Assembly: GCA_030068145.1 (NCBI GenBank)
Contig: JAPJBO010000594.1
Span: 1 to 64,000 of the forward strand
DNA length: 64,000 bases
Source of the DNA: Diplonema papillatum
Taxonomy: Eukaryota > Euglenozoa > Diplonemea > Diplonemida > Diplonemidae
Reading direction: 5' to 3'
Shown in pieces: positions 63,222 to 64,000 of this stretch. A program made the translations under genes and the position numbers. Each line of letters starts with the position of its first letter. The first letter of the stretch is position 1. The notes beneath the pieces were generated by a model that made no database searches, was not told the origin of the DNA, and saw only the letters and a program-made list of their open reading frames with translations.

Positions 63222-64000
63222 ATGCAGGGGCAGCGATTCTGGCGGTTGAACGCGTCCGCCGGGCCAGACCCGCGGCCCGGGAGTGACGGGCGGGTGCCGG
63301 AAGGCCTGCGGCAGCAGCTGAAGGCCGCCCTCGAGGAGTCCGAGGGCCACTTCTTCGCGAAGAAGACGCCCGAAGGCACCGAGTGGACGGTCGAGCGCAC
63401 GGAACCCTTCACCCTGCTCGCGGCCCGGCACAAGAAGACGGCCGCTCGGCGGTACCGGCTCGAAACCGTCGTCGAAGACGCGTCCCTCGAGTCGCTGATG
63501 GGCGTCCTCTCGACGCAGGACCGAAAACCCGCGTGGATGAGCTCCGTAGCCTGGGTCAGGTACCTCCGCCGGTACGACCTCTTCAACCACTGGGTCGACG
63601 TGGAAGCTTACACCACCAAGCAGAAGGACTCATCTTCATGCCCCCAGCTGTTCGTCGACGGCCGCATGACCAAAATCGAGCGCTCGTTGACCGGCGAAGT
63701 CGAATCTGCGACTGTCGTCATCTGCGGGCTCCGCCGGCAAGCGGAGTACGCGAAAACGGTCGGGTTGACCGAGGTTGAGCGGAGGATGAAGGATTCGGTG
63801 TTCAGGATCAGCCATTCGACGACGATGGCGATCCAGCTCCGGAAGATCGAGGGAAGCAACGCGACGCGGATGGTGCTGCTGGTGCACATGGACCTGGGCG
63901 GGTGGCTGCCGGCGCCGGTGGTCAACGTCGCGACGCCTGCGAACATCGTTGCCGCGGTAGAGGCGCTGGTCTACGAAGCGAGGACCAACGCGAGCGCCGC
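63222..64000 (+). CDS. START-domain protein (5' part, runs off the window)
   Basis: START domains form a cup that binds one lipid or sterol and can carry it between membranes. The ATG at 63,222 opens a frame of 259 codons with no stop before the window ends. After a basic N-terminus (MQGQRFWRLNASAG), sequence typical of the fold appears: LLAARHKKTAARRYRLETVV, MSSVAWVRYLRRYDLFNHWV, the SATVVICGLRR strand, SHSTTMAIQLRKIEG, and the TRMVLLVHMDLGGWLPAPVV region that matches the family's (T)R(V/M)..L.(H/Q)(V/M)D.GGW(I/L)P signature, followed by the C-terminal helix. No introns are seen in this part. The ligand cannot be inferred. Further exons may follow beyond 64,000. Confidence 0.75.
   Translation, partial: MQGQRFWRLNASAGPDPRPGSDGRVPEGLRQQLKAALEESEGHFFAKKTPEGTEWTVERTEPFTLLAARHKKTAARRYRLETVVEDASLESLMGVLSTQDRKPAWMSSVAWVRYLRRYDLFNHWVDVEAYTTKQKDSSSCPQLFVDGRMTKIERSLTGEVESATVVICGLRRQAEYAKTVGLTEVERRMKDSVFRISHSTTMAIQLRKIEGSNATRMVLLVHMDLGGWLPAPVVNVATPANIVAAVEALVYEARTNASA

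Overview
This is nuclear DNA from a eukaryote, most likely a free-living or symbiotic protist with a repeat-laden genome. GC-rich coding exons with GT-AG introns sit in a sea of minisatellites, foldback and TIR transposons, and dispersed repeats. The genes use long Gln, His-Gln, Asn, Arg-Asp and Lys-Glu runs. One protein joins a degenerate EF-hand-like region to a calpain-like region, a combination that hints at an alveolate (dinoflagellate or chromerid relative). That placement is a guess from protein style, not from a marker gene.

Layout. 1-7.7 kb is almost pure tandem repeat: a 41-bp minisatellite split by a 2.1-kb foldback transposon, then a 43-bp minisatellite. 8.2-15.1 kb holds a two-exon (or more) gene for a very low-complexity protein of about 1840 residues. 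15.1-23.7 kb is gene-free: a 165-bp tandem repeat, dispersed repeats and a 2.5-kb array of a 21-bp unit. 23.7-32.9 kb is a four-exon gene for RNA polymerase III subunit RPC3, whose introns carry transposons, a MITE, an rRNA fragment, a duplicated pseudo-exon and a 36-bp minisatellite. 33.0-36.6 kb has a 310-bp tandem repeat, a fragment of large-subunit rRNA and a TIR element containing tRNA-like modules. 36.6-37.4 kb is an intronless iodotyrosine deiodinase homologue, followed by two decayed copies of its own 3' end. 38.5-42.8 kb is repeats, including a minisatellite that appears to have grown inside a MITE and a 136-bp TG tract. 42.9-58.2 kb is best read as one seven-exon gene (about 2256 residues: Gln-rich and EF-hand-like, calpain-like, then long coiled coil), with a complete-looking tyrosine-recombinase retroelement inside its first intron. 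58.2-61.0 kb is repeats. 61.1-62.96 kb is a 5'-truncated LINE. A START-domain gene begins at 63,222 and runs off the window.

The recognised genes have unrelated jobs (Pol III transcription, halotyrosine/flavin chemistry, calpain-like scaffold, lipid binding), as expected for eukaryotic gene order. What unites the window is the repeat ecology. Several minisatellites look like local amplifications of dispersed elements. At least four different TIR elements use TA target duplications and two use 5-bp duplications. Some dispersed families lie against splice sites, and RPC3 introns 1 and 3 share about 550 bp at their 5' ends. All exon joins were made by reading splice signals, phase and family similarity; no transcript data were available.
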